Below, piece after piece: positions 10,524 through 21,608 of a stretch of DNA of 64,000 nucleotides. The notes under the pieces were generated by a model. That model did not search any database. It saw only the letters and a list, made by a program, of their open reading frames with translations, and was not told the DNA's origin. The position numbers were made by a program, and so were the translations under genes. Origin of the DNA: Camellia lanceoleosa (taxonomy: Eukaryota > Streptophyta > Magnoliopsida > Ericales > Theaceae); NCBI GenBank assembly GCA_025200525.1, contig CM045762.1, positions 121,088,979 to 121,152,978 of the forward strand, read 5' to 3'. Numbering within the stretch: the stretch's first letter is position 1; each line of letters begins with the position of its first letter.

Positions 10524-13361
10524 ATGGCAACTGTTCCAATTATCTTTTACTGGGGGGGAAACATAATTCGGGATCCCGATGAAGGTGTGTCATATGATGC
10601 TGAGCCGAAAGGGATATATAGGGTGCAACTTGGCACCACACTTGGCAATTTGGAGGAGATGTTTATGTCCAAGGTCGCAAGTTACGGAAACTTGATCCGA
10701 TTGATCTTCAAATGTAGATATCCTTATCGCCAAAGGGCAAGCAACCAAAGAAATACAAAATATTACCGATAAATGACGATGAGGCGTTGAACACCGCTTT
10801 TAAGTATCGGTGGAAATTTGAACCACCAAATTGTTTGGAAGTGTACATTCGTAAAGAGGTTGTACGTAATCTTCCTAATATAACACAAATGGATTTGCAT
10901 CCGCTCACTACATTGTCGACATGGGATTGACACGACAAAGATTTCGGTCTCCTATGTATGAATCAAATGAGTGTTATGCAATTGCTACACACAATGTACA
11001 TTTCATGGCCATGGTGGAGAATCAAGTTCACGTGGTGGATACGAGATAATTTCACAATAACACCCAATATGTGCCACCTATAGCCATCATACGACTCGGT
11101 TGAAGTTGCGGGTAATATGGTGAACGGTTAATTTTGCGCGCTTGTCGACAAAGGACATGTACGGTCTTGATGTCGCCCTAGACAATGATGAGAATGAAAT
11201 GTGTGATGAAGAAAATTTATTAGGCGGCGGATCGATGATGATGATGATGAAGAAGATGATGTCGACGCCCCGCTGATATTCGAATGCCCCATTCCACCTA
11301 GACTGAAATCCTTTCTATGAAAACATTCACATGGGTGGTGATTTTGACATTAGTAACCGCGATGTCGTTCTCGTGAATCGAATCTGAATGCCGAAAATCC
11401 AGAGTTGGACAAAGGGATGGTTTTCGTTGATAAGAAGCAACTTCGTACATGCCGTGAAATTGTACCATGCAACAAATAATCGTGAGTATAAAGTCGTAAC
11501 CTCCAAGCGAGACGCGTTTGGGTGTGTGCTTGCAAGCATGATCAGATGGTGGTTGCGTGCATCTCTTAGTAAGAGACATGGTTTTTGAAATAAAGCAAGA
11601 TAGGGTCCTCACCATTGTTTATACCCACGAATGAACAGGGACCACACAAATATTAGCTCCAGTTACATTGCTTCTCATCTTTTGGGACAAGTTGCAGTGA
11701 GTATACAAAATAAATGTTTACATTTATATACACATTGTTTGTTTAAAGTGTTCACACCAAAATTGTTTGTTTAAAGTGTTCACACCAAAATAATCTGACT
11801 CATAGGTATTGTTGTATGCAGAACGAACCTGATATGTCCATTAAGAATGTCATCGAAGATATAAAAAAGTCCATGAACTATACTATATCATACAAGAAGG
11901 CGTGGCATGCAAGGGCAAAGGCAATTAGAATGGTATTCGGGGATTGGGATGAATCATATATGATGTTGCCTAAATTCATGTATGCATTACAAACAGCTAA
12001 TCCTGGCACCATCGTGCAATGGAAGCATAGATATACCGGAAATACAACCATTATGCCCGTCTTCCACTTTGTTTTTTGGTCTTTCAAACCCGTCATCGAT
12101 GGATTCAGACATTGTAGGCCTGTTATAACCATAGATGGTACATTCTTATACGGGAAATACACTGGTGTGTTGCTTGTAGCAACGATTGTCACTGCCAATG
12201 GCAAAGTACTACCGCTTGCATTTGCTGTTGTCGATAGGGAGAGTTTGGAGTCTTGGTCGTTCTTCATTTCAAATATCAAGGAACATATTGTCATGGACCG
12301 ACAGGGAGTGACTTTGATATCCGATCGAGCTGAGAGTATTTTAGCTGCTGTGAGGCGGCATTGGTTGAATCCCTCGCTCCAATTTGTTGGATATCATCGG
12401 CACTGCCTTCGACATGTTTGTAGTAACTTTAACACTACGTTCAAAAATAAGGAGCTGAAACAACTTCTATGGAAAACAGGAAGTGCTCATCAACCATTTA
12501 AAGTGTAATGGTTACTTACAACAAATACTGCTATTAACCAAGAAGCCATCACTTGGGTTTACAAGACGAATCTCGAGGAGGGCCCTTTCGTATGACGGTG
12601 GACATCGGTGGGGGTATTGACTAGCAATGATGCAGAGTGCTTCAATAGCGCCTTGAAAGGTGCAAGGAACTTACCTATCTCATTATGGTTGAATTTACAT
12701 TTCGTGCTTGTAAAATATTTTGACGAGATGGGAGCCCAAGCTGAACTAGATGTACGAAATGAGTTCCAATACCCTAGAGAGATGCAAAAAACTATTGAGG
12801 ATGGCATCGCAAGGGCAAATACTTTCAAGCTGATATCATATGACAGGTTAGTTTGTAATATAAATTAAATTATTGTTATTATGTTGTCAATTTAATTACA
12901 CCTAAAAACATGAACTTCATTAGTTTCTATTACAATTTTTTTATAGGCCACGCCGCGTGTTTGAGGTGCAAACATCTTTTCGCCATGGACGAGGTCGAAA
13001 TACACAAATTGTGCGGATGAATCAACCTACGTGCAGTTGTGGGAAATATGAGATACGACATTATCCATGTTCTCATATGCTCGCTGTAATGTCTGAATGC
13101 GGTGACAATCCATTCGAGTACGTTGATCTAGTATATACGCTTCCTGTATACATGAGGGTTTGGGAAACTAAATTCAATCCAATACCGCATCAAGATTATT
13201 GGGCTGATCCGCAGTGGACTTTAATGCCTAATGTACTGCGTCTGCAACAAGTGAAACGGGGTCGTGCATCTATGTCTCGTATTCCGAATGAGATGGACAT
13301 ATCAGATAGGCATTTGACCGCTCAAGGTGTTGAGTGCCCAGACAAAGTCATGACAAAGTAA
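10524..13361 (+). pseudogene. MULE transposase (MuDR type), broken
   Basis: The N-terminus resembles the ubiquitin/PB1-like start of plant MULE transposases: GKIYRV-like GIYRVQLG, then KCRYPY at 10710. The frame then shifts, and the PINDDEAL and KFEPPNCLEVYI segments are read in another frame up to about 10928. A zinc-ribbon-like region follows at 11400-11700 in shifting frames (WWLRASLSKRHGF, GPHHC). An intron at about 11703-11820 precedes the clean core (11821-12508). Catalytic residues are seen: Asp in TIDGTFLYGKY (12134), Asp in LISDRAESI (12323) and Glu in DAECFNSALKGAR (12635). A second intron lies at about 12846-12947. The last exon ends with a SWIM zinc finger, CSCGKYEIRHYPCSH (near 13028-13075). 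Lesions include a TAA at 12506 and frameshifts near 12593 and 12611. Confidence 0.93.
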
Positions 13362-14335
13362 CATGTCCCAGCGACTTGGACGATGAAGACTATGTAATAC
13401 TTACATATTGTAATAGATGCTTTTGTAATTCTTTATTTGTAATAGATCATTTTCTTTTCTTTTGTAATTCATTATTTGTAAACGGGGTCGTACATTTAAT
13501 AGAACATTTTTTATTTGTAATAGATCATTTCTATTGTTTAATTCTTTATATATTGTAATTGTTTGATTTTCTTGACAAAATTTACAACTAACATAGTAAA
13601 CAAATAAATTAAACTAAATGACAATGCAAAAACATTTAACTATACCACATAGCCCTATAGTTTTTATTCTCTACTTCATTGAAAATGTTTATTACAGAAT
13701 TTTATTTAAAATCACATAGTTCTTCTATCATTTTAAGATTTTAATATTTCGCCTGATGCAAGCATTTTGTACATTTACAATTTATGAATTACATGTACGT
13801 AATTTACAAATTTTATACTTTATTGCAAAACAAAAATTACAAAATCAATAATGAAGTTTTGTCGAAAATGTCATAAATGTAACGAAGTTTTGTCAAATAT
13901 GTCAAAATCAATAATGAGGTTATGTCAAATATGCCAAAATCAACAATGAAGTTTTGAAAAAAAATTATCATTCCATTTTTTGGTAAATATTGACATACAA
14001 AAACTATCCACATGTTATTGGTCATTATTAAGCTTATGTAACTGAGATCGTAAAATGATTTTGTAAAAAAATTTTATATTAGTCTGAAGCATAGATAACG
14101 ATAGGTTATGTTGAATTGCTTATCATATTTAATGGCACATAATATGCAAAATTCATATTTTAGTGAATTGCTTCCATGTTAATGGCACACAAATTTATAC
14201 TTTTAAAATAATCGACCACATTTGTTTTCCAAGTCGTCATGTACATAATAATTTGAGCTTAATTGATATAGTTAAATTACATGCTCACCAATATAGTTTT
14301 TCAAAATGTATTTGTTTTTCAACTGTATAGGCTTC
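13362..14335 (+). other. Spacer between transposase and PMD gene
   Basis: AT-rich. A short imperfect repeat of TCAATAATGAAGTTTTGTC-like units lies at about 13840-13960. No gene was recognised. Confidence 0.5.
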
Positions 14336-16650
14336 ATGGCACATCTACCTGATGAGGTCTCCCTTTTGAGTCTTCCACATCGGGCTGACAGTATATGGTT
14401 ACGCTTACAATGAAAATACACTGCATTTTGTTTTTGATTTCCTTGATAATGCTATAATTTAAACTACTCATTCTGTTATGCAGGACCAGGCACGCACCGT
14501 GGTGGCATGCCGGCAGGGAGATTCCGGCCTATGGGATCGTCCATTGCACCATAGAGTCTTGTAGTGTCTACTACGCGCGGGATTCTATGGTGTATATCGT
14601 ATAGGCCATATCAGACTGGACCACCCACTCATTACTGCTCTCATCGAGAGATGGCGCACAGAGACTCATACATTTCATTTCCCGACCGGTGAGGCCACCG
14701 TCACATTGCAGAGACGATTCATCCTATACGGTCACGGATTGATGGGCGGCAAGCATCGGACTTGCCCCATCATTGACGACGGACCACTGGATAGCCCTTT
14801 GTGCTGAGCTATTGGGAGTAGCACCTACACCTGCAGACTTACAAGCAGGTAGAGTGAGGGTGAAGTGGTTGTCCGAGCATTTTCGTATGCATCTTCCGGA
14901 TCATGCTCCAGATGAGTTAGTCTGAAGACATGCGCGAGCATATATTCGTGGCTTATTGGGGGTACTTCTCCCGATATGTCACGTAACCCGCCAAGTCGAT
15001 GTATTTGCCATCGTTGAGAGACATTGACGCCATCGGCTAAAATTGGGCGCGCATGCTTTGGCATGCTTGTATAGGATGTTATGTCGAGCCACTCAGGTGG
15101 GTGTGACTCAGATCGGAGGACCCCTTGTCTTGCTACAGGTTAGTAAGAATTTTATTACATGTCAATTCATATTGTATGGTATATATCAGTATTGTAATTG
15201 CGTTGAAACTATTGCAGATTTGGGCGTGGGAGAGATTGATTCGCATTGCCCCGTCTAGGTGGCAACTAGTTGGTCCTGGTGAGGTTCCCATCGGGTAGGG
15301 AGACATGCAGTTGCCGGCCGGACCTCGAGGTAGCTGGTGGAGGGTTGACATGAGCCACGAGGTCGTATCGACCCACGTAGTTGTCGTGTATAGAGACCAG
15401 CTTGACCGGATGATAGACGGCGAGATATCAAATTTAAATACCTAAATTTTAATTGTCAGATGGAGTGTATATGTTTATGAGTGATTTTTAATAGACTTGT
15501 CGTTATTGTAGTTTATCCGGCAAATTTTATGCCGATGTCCTCCATACGCCCCGCATCATCGCCGACTAGGTGAGGACATATGGATGCCGAGAGTACCACT
15601 CATTTGTTTTGTCGTGCTTGAGTGGCATCTCCCTGATCGTGTCCTCCGACAGCTTGGTCGGGTCGAGCCGGATCGGACGGTGACACCGAGTGGCGGTTGC
15701 ATGCGATCGATAGACGTGCCGAGCCAAAGATCGACCGGAGTGTGCATCATATGCGATACATACAGTTGTGGGATGCCCGTCGCGACACTATTGTACAGGC
15801 TGATTGGAGCGATGGGGTCCTCCCCTCTCCCGACCCTTACATGTTGTGGTATCGGCGACATACACACCTACTTGTCGGTAATCCGAGCCACGTGTCTGAG
15901 ATCGGATATCAGGGAGTTAGGCCTTCTCTCGAGGCATTGGTGAGTATTGTACTATATGTCAGATAATTGTTAATATCATAATTGATTATTTTCAGTCAAC
16001 TATAGCCTAATATATCTGATTTTTTGTTCAGGTGGTTCGAGCTGGGAGGTCATATCACTTGGATGAGGACGCCATTTTCAGACGTGATGGACAACTTGGT
16101 CTGTAGGCCCTTGTAGAGATCCGAGAGTTATTGTACGAGGGGATCCAGCATGCCCATCGGGTAGATCGTCTGCATTTTGGGGACTACGGTGTACACAAAG
16201 TACCGCCTGCACACATCACCCCTGGCCCACGCCAAGGTTCTCCCACTTCAGCGCCAGCCACAGCAGGTCCTTCGACTTCAGTCACCTCACCGCATGATAC
16301 CCCATACATTTCTCCATATTCCCCACACGTACATCTTACCCAGCATGTTGACCCTGACCCTGATTGGTCACCGCCCCGCTTCATGCATGATGTTGTTACC
16401 CCACCCACCCGCCATACCGCTCGAGAGTACTTGACCGCGCCCGGTTCATTGATGATGTTGTTACCCCACCCACACGCACACCACCGCTCTGGGACTACTT
16501 CACGCCCAGTAGTACACATGATGCAGTTCTCACTGACATCTCCCACATTGATGATGAGGCCCATATTGAGCCCCCCCCAGAGCGCAAGTGAGAGGTCGAG
16601 GTTATGGTCGTGGGGGATGTCGCGGCCGAGGTCGGGGTGCGGGCAGAGGT
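14336..16650 (+). pseudogene. Plant mobile domain (PMD, aminotransferase-like) gene, broken
   Basis: Protein segments typical of PMD proteins occur in order on the plus strand. They are: an N-terminal exon from ATG 14336 (LPHRADSIW); GFYGVYRIGHIRLDHPLI and ERWRTETHTFHFPTGEATV (about 14575-14705); LACLYRMLCRATQVGVTQI (15055-15115); WERLIRIAPSRWQLVGPGE (from 15225); LICFVVLEWHLPDRVLRQLG (15598-15660); and MRYIQLWDARRDTIV (15748-15795). Introns fit GT-AG at about 14392-14483, 15139-15218, a third ending TTGTAG at about 15510, and 15941-16030. The tail (16131-16650) is Pro/Thr/His-rich. Several stops and frameshifts interrupt it. PMD proteins are nuclear and include MAIN/MAIL1. A subgroup is known from transposons, which fits its place in the MULE. 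Confidence 0.85.
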
Positions 16651-16919
16651 AGAGGTTGGGGTCCAGCTGCAGATCGTGATACAGTTGCACCAGATGAGGG
16701 AGTGGGAGTTTCACAGCTCACAGCAGTATCTGATCTATAGGCACAGGCAGGATCAGGGGCATCAGATGCAAGAGAGGGGGGGTCACACTCACAGGCTCCA
16801 CAGGCAGTCAGTGGAGGGCCGCATGCAGGGGAGGGAGTGCCAGATATTCAGAGAGTCTACCGTAGGAGACCGAGGAGGGAGATCCACAGTCGGGGTTGTG
16901 GAACTAGGGGCAGGTTAGG

Positions 16920-17409
16920 GCATTAGCGGTTGCGATATGGACTATATAGGTTTTTTTTTTTTCTTTTTTTTTCTTTTTGTATGCGTCAAACTTTTACAGC
17001 TGATGTAAATGTCATACTTATTTATTCGCAATTATAATTTCACCATTTTTTATTCTTATTTATATTGGTGAATCACACAAATCTCTTTCACATCTCTATC
17101 CCTCTCTCATTATCCGTAGTCTGTGCATTATTTATAGTAATTTACGATATTTCCTCAAATTTACAAATTGAGACAACCATTTATAAAATTGAAGTTTAAA
17201 TAAATTTGATACAACCATTTATGTTTATTTTTAGGAAAACATAAATTACAAACGCGTTTGGTTTGAACAAAATGTGTAAAGAAGCTATAAAAAATATGTT
17301 TGTTCAAGGCTAAAAATAATTGAAATATCTCGCTTCATTGATAAGTCATGGATAAGCATTACAAATTGCATGCATTACAGAAATGCCCTGGGCATTCATC
17401 CAAACAATT
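16920..17409. other. Spacer downstream of the PMD gene
   Basis: A poly-T run (about 16950-16980) and AT-rich DNA separate the PMD gene from the convergent small gene at 17410. No gene was seen. Confidence 0.5.
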
Positions 17410-17850
17410 TCATTCATTATCATCATCATCTGATATCTCAATATTAGATTCATACATAACATCCATGCTCCAGGCATAGTACTGGTGTGCATCATCCATT
17501 AACCCATCTTCGGCACGCTCATTTGTGGTCTTCATTAGTCCGGACCTTTGCAAACGTTGGGTCATGCGATTAACCTCGTCGCGAATACGATGCAATGCCC
17601 TTTGCAACAACTGTGGAGTGTCAGTTGGTATACACATGGCTAACCGGCGAGGAAATTTAAGATTAACTTCACGGCATAGCTCAACGAGAACGTTTGCTCG
17701 AGTTTTGCAAAATTCCCACTCAGCTCTCATGGTATTGACGGTGGCACGTGAGTAACGCAAATTTGGATTTAATGGGTATTGAAATTCATCTCCATCTGCA
17801 ACCCAATAGCGACCCATTGCTGAATATAGATCAACCACCGTATATGTCAT
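17410..17850 (-). CDS. Small accessory protein 1 of the MULE (146 aa)
   Basis: An uninterrupted frame on the minus strand. I take the ATG at 17850 (MTYTVVDLYSAMGRYW) because a TATA box lies 50-60 bp upstream on that strand; an in-frame ATG at 17940 would lie upstream of that box. The protein has a mixed N-terminus, a helical charged core (MRAEWEFCKT, then LVELCREVNLKFPRR, then ALHRIRDEVNRMTQRLQR) and an acidic tail ending ISDDDDNE. The core resembles the proteins at 19507 and 21609: RAEW-F is shared with the former, and LCRE--LK-P and QR-L-R---E---M--RL with the latter. I recognise no known family. Its convergent position beside a MULE transposase suggests an accessory role like that of mudrB or the VANDAL extra genes, but no homology to those is claimed. 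Confidence 0.6.
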   Translation of the reverse strand: MTYTVVDLYSAMGRYWVADGDEFQYPLNPNLRYSRATVNTMRAEWEFCKTRANVLVELCREVNLKFPRRLAMCIPTDTPQLLQRALHRIRDEVNRMTQRLQRSGLMKTTNERAEDGLMDDAHQYYAWSMDVMYESNIEISDDDDNE

Positions 17851-17898
17851 GATGATATCGCTAGAAATAGTCAGAAACTTTTGTTGTGGTATGCTACG

Positions 17899-17907
17899 AT
17901 ATTTATA
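17899..17907 (-). promoter_or_regulatory. TATA box of small gene 1
   Basis: On the minus strand this reads TATAAATAT, about 50 bp upstream of the ATG at 17850. The other two small genes have similar boxes. Confidence 0.5.
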
Positions 17908-18064
17908 CCATATATACACATGGTAGCTGTATGTATGCAATTATTGTAAACAACTATGACAACTATGCATTAGAGTTGTCACGTCAACTTTGATGACCTG
18001 AACAACTATGCATCAACTTGATAGGAGTTGTCACTTCAACTTTTATGAATTGCATAATTTATTG

Positions 18065-18250
18065 TTATTTGAAAACAAAAAGTAAAAAAATTGTGAAACA
18101 ATATTTCAACAAATTAATAAATACATGAACGGTTGTTTTTTTAAATTTGTCAACCACCGTATATGTCATGAAAAATATTTTAACGGTTGTTTTAATAAAT
18201 AAATTAATTAATAAAATTTGTGAACAATTGACAAATATAATCGAACACAA
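18065..18250 (-). pseudogene. Duplicated fragment of the small gene 1 start region
   Basis: A 22-bp stretch covering the first codons of small gene 1 (17831-17852) recurs at 18150-18171, giving MTYTVVD again on the minus strand. It is flanked by two copies of an ACGGTTGTTTT word (18129 and 18183). Beyond that the similarity fades and the frame is not credible as a gene. Confidence 0.45.
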
Positions 18251-18469
18251 ATGAATTTTGACTACAATATTGCATTGAAATATACTTACAATTTGAAGTA
18301 CTAAAATATTTTAATTGATTATAATATTTTGTCTCGAACCAATTTATGAGCATTTCTGCTCGATCACATGCATGCCATCGACCTTATCCAAAGGCATTCG
18401 AGTCAGACTCCACTTTTGTCAAGTCATGAACGAATCAAAGGCCTGTAGCATCGGCTATTGTGCCGCAGA

Positions 18470-18690
18470 TGCAGTGATGCCTGTGACTTTGTGCATAATT
18501 CCAATGGGCACAGTAGGTAGGAGGTATGTGACTTTGTGCAGCGATGCAGGGATGCATCTGACTTTGTGCAGTGATACAGTGATGCGTGTGACTTTGTGCA
18601 TCACTGCATCACTGCATGTGACTTTGTGCATTGATGCAATGATGCATGTCACTTTATGCAGTGATGCAGTAATGCATGTGACTTTCTGAC
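18470..18690 (+). repeat. 30-bp tandem array inside the MULE
   Basis: From about 18527 there are five to six units of exactly 30 bp, close to TGTGACTTTGTGCA plus GTGATGCAGTGATGCA, with a diverged unit just before. The period is a multiple of three, so long frames with ten-residue repeats appear on both strands; these are by-products. The CATGTGACTT core recurs in the 192-bp array at 20560-21480. Confidence 0.85.
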
Positions 18691-19404
18691 TTTGCCATGC
18701 TTGTATACGTTGTGACTTTTTCCCTCACATTACGTGATGCATGTGACTTCTGCATTGCAACTTACATGCTTTGTTTTTTCCTCACATTTCAGAATTCATC
18801 TGAGTCACATTATTACGACTGTGAAAAGAAGCAGAAAATGCTATTATGTTGGTAAAAAAACATGATGGACGGTTGTGTAATGACAATGAAAATCGGATGA
18901 CTGTGAAGTTCATTAACTGAAAATAAGATAAAATATAGGCACCAAAGTTCCAATCGTGTTTACGTAGCAAGTGACCATTTTATTATGTTGGTGAGAAAAA
19001 CAATGATAATTTATGAACAATATTACTTTAATACAAAGAAAATTAAAGCCGTTATTTCATTTTTCGATTTCATTTATAATTTCTCGAAAATTCCTATATG
19101 TACTGAAATCGCTAATTCCAAGTGACTACTTATTGTATTACAAAAGTAAGCATGACAAAATAGTTTCATGTGGCGATGTGACAACTCACTGCATTTTGTT
19201 TTATTTGACAATGCACTGCTCGAATATGAAGGGATTGCATTGTGATTCTGTGGCCTACAATTATGATTTTATCTGACAACCACGTCCGTGACTATATCAC
19301 AGGTACACAAAGTCACGGGTAATCAAAATTACATGAAATGAATAACATCAAATAATATCACGTGTATCACTTATTCCATACTGCCCTAGCACCACTATGA
19401 TGTC
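18691..19404. other. Spacer before small gene 2
   Basis: AT-rich. It contains further scattered ATGTGAC words (for example near 18740 and 19175). An open frame at 19013-19276 shows no recognisable domain. Confidence 0.4.
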
Positions 19405-19412
19405 TATAAATA
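19405..19412 (+). promoter_or_regulatory. TATA box of small gene 2
   Basis: TATAAATA lies about 90 bp upstream of the ATG at 19498. Confidence 0.5.
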
Positions 19413-19497
19413 CCCCAGTATGATGTTTGTTGAAGTCATAACAAAAGTAATATATATACAATTACTATTATTATTATTTTTTTTTGTGTTATTAACA

Positions 19498-19836
19498 ATG
19501 TCTTAAAGAGGTGCAGGAAGTTCATGCCGGCAAAGAAATCCGAAAGTGTGGCTTCTACCTCCATTTACGTATGACTACAAGAGTGAAAAGTACTCGAGTC
19601 CGAAGGATTATTATGCTGGTATCCGAGCAGAATGGGCGTTCAGGGTAACGGAGCAAGAAGGATTGTATAATGATCTACGTAACTTTGGGGCACTGGTACC
19701 TCATCGTCGTTCATTGACCATGGCTAGACGAAATGTGAGTAACTATGAAAAAGCAGTTAGCAGAATTAAGAAGGAGAACAACAGAATGTTGATGCGGAGA
19801 TGTCGACATTTCATGCTTCAGCTAGCCACGAAATGA
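19498..19836 (+). pseudogene. Small accessory protein 2 of the MULE, stop at codon 3
   Basis: The natural start appears to be ATG 19498, but codon 3 is TAA (19504-19506). After it the frame is open to 19836 and would encode about 110 residues: a basic N-terminus (RGAGSSCRQRNPKVW), then IRAEWAFRVT, then SRIKKENNRMLMRRCRHF. The RAEW-F and R-I-x-x-E-x-N-R-M pattern aligns with small protein 1. No later ATG gives a full-length product, so this copy is probably inactive unless translation starts elsewhere. It has no acidic tail like the other two. Confidence 0.55.
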
Positions 19837-20568
19837 TGTATAAGCAACCGAGATTTGAGAATGGTTGAGCGAAATAATGTCTTAAACAATGAAAATATCT
19901 CTCGACTACTACATGTCGATGAGGAATAAGAAATCAAACACCGTTATCTTTCATATGTTCACATCTGGGGTGTAAGACAATGTTGTTGTTGGTCTAACGA
20001 TGGATGTATTTCAAGTATTTCTTTTATGAACCAAGTTTATGAAATAACTACATTTATAACTACACATTTATGAGTTCATGACTTTCTTTATTGAATTTCA
20101 ATTAGTTAATGAATGTTCGATTAATGAATGGATTAATGTATGTTCAATTATGTGAATACTTAAAACACATAAAATAGATCGTGCAACTCGAGAAAAGGTT
20201 CCTTTAATCGGGGTCAAATAAGGATGAATTTATAACGAATTTCAATCTCCATCAGGAAAGAAGAAAGAGTCACCTTCCAATTCTTCAAAGTTCAGTAAAA
20301 ATGATGACTCTGGTAATGAATGAGGGGTTGACAGAAAACTAAACTCGGTGAAACGAACTACCGGCTTCAATAGCACATAAAACATAACAGGTAGGTCGGT
20401 GAATAGCTTCCCAAATGACAACAACAATTCAAATAGTCATACTTTTCAATGAAATACAAATAGTAGGTCGTAACATTGCGTAGCTAGGTGAAACACAACA
20501 TTGGCTACATAAGCTTCAGTTTTTCACACATTTAGTAGTCAAATCGTGGAGAGATTTGTCAGTATATG
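19837..20568. other. Spacer with an unassigned minus-strand frame
   Basis: A minus-strand frame (20242-20427) ends in an acidic, Phe-rich stretch (NFEELEGDSFFFPDGD). It lacks an upstream coding context, and I cannot say whether it is a remnant gene. Confidence 0.3.
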
Positions 20569-21490
20569 TAGATGGATTGTGAAGTCATGTGACCTGGTGC
20601 ACAGGCTTTGGTTTTCTCGATTTGTTGCTCGATTTTTTTTATTACAGTGACAACTTATCTCTTATTGACATAGGTGGGATTCCCAACTCAGAAAGTCACC
20701 TGGCAACAGTGAATTCACTGATTTACCTTACTGTCAGCATACCTTTATTTTGTATATATAGGTGTTTTACTTTACTGTCACTGATTTACCTTACTGTCAG
20801 TATATACAGATGGATTGTCAAGTCATGTGACTTGGTGCACATGCTTTGGTTTTCTCAATTTTTTGCTCGTATTTTTTATTGTAGTGACAACTCATCTGTT
20901 ATTGATATATGTGGGATTCTCAACTCAGAAAGTCACATGGAAACAATGAATTCACTGATTTACCTTACAGTCAGCATTGTTTTATTTTGTCTGTATATGC
21001 AGATGGATTGTTAAGTCATGTGACTTGGTGTAGAGGCTTTGGTTTTCTTAATTTTTTGCTCGTATTTTTTATTGTAGTGATAACTCATCTGTTATTGATA
21101 TATGTGGGATTCTCAACTCAGAAAGTCACATGGCAACAGTGAATTCAATCGACCTTTACAACAAGATTGTTTTATTTTGTCTCAGATATGCAGATGGATT
21201 GTCAAGTCATGTGACTTGGTGCAGAGGCTTTGGTTTTCTCAATTTTTTGCTCGTATTTTATATTGTAGTGACAACTCATCTGTTATTGATATATGTGGGA
21301 TTCTCAACTCAGAAAGTCACATGACAATAGTGAATTCACTGATTTACCTTACAGTCAGCATGCATTTATTTTGTCCGTATATACAGATGGATTGTCAAGT
21401 CACGTGACTTCGACCACAGTATTTGTTTTTCTCTGTTTTTTCAATCTACTGACAACTCATACCTTGTTCATATATGTGGGATTGTCATGC
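20569..21490 (+). repeat. 192-bp tandem array inside the MULE
   Basis: GATGGATTGT recurs at 20571, 20809, 21002, 21193 and 21386. Periods are 193, 191 and 193, plus 238 for the first unit, which holds a 40-bp internal duplication of CTGATTTACCTTACTGTCAG. Each unit carries AAGTCATGTGACTTGGTGCA and GAAAGTCACATGG, two opposite-facing copies of a GTCACATG/CATGTGAC word. The last unit is partial. The array ends about 30 bp before the TATA box of small gene 3. Confidence 0.9.
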
Positions 21491-21523
21491 AGAGGCATCT
21501 TTCTAAAGTCGTTCATAACCAAC

Positions 21524-21531
21524 TATATAAA
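21524..21531 (+). promoter_or_regulatory. TATA box of small gene 3
   Basis: TATATAAA lies about 80 bp upstream of ATG 21609 and just after the 192-bp array, which therefore sits where enhancer-like elements could act. Confidence 0.5.
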
Positions 21532-21608
21532 CGAGTAAAGGTGAAGACACAACCTTACAACTCATTTCGCCTTACGAAATTATCATTTATTTTCTTTAAA
21601 AAATTAGC

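Noticed and set aside
18315..18689. 124-codon frame with ten-residue repeats (VTLC-DA-MH)
   Set aside because: Produced by the 30-bp tandem array, whose period is a multiple of three; the minus strand gives an equally long repeat frame.
20569..21490. CRISPR-like regular repeats
   Set aside because: Whole units are repeated with no unique spacers, in a plant genome; it is a tandem satellite-like array.
20569..21538. Overlapping hydrophobic frames (20589-21014, 21102-21407 and others)
   Set aside because: All are translations of the 192-bp units in different phases.
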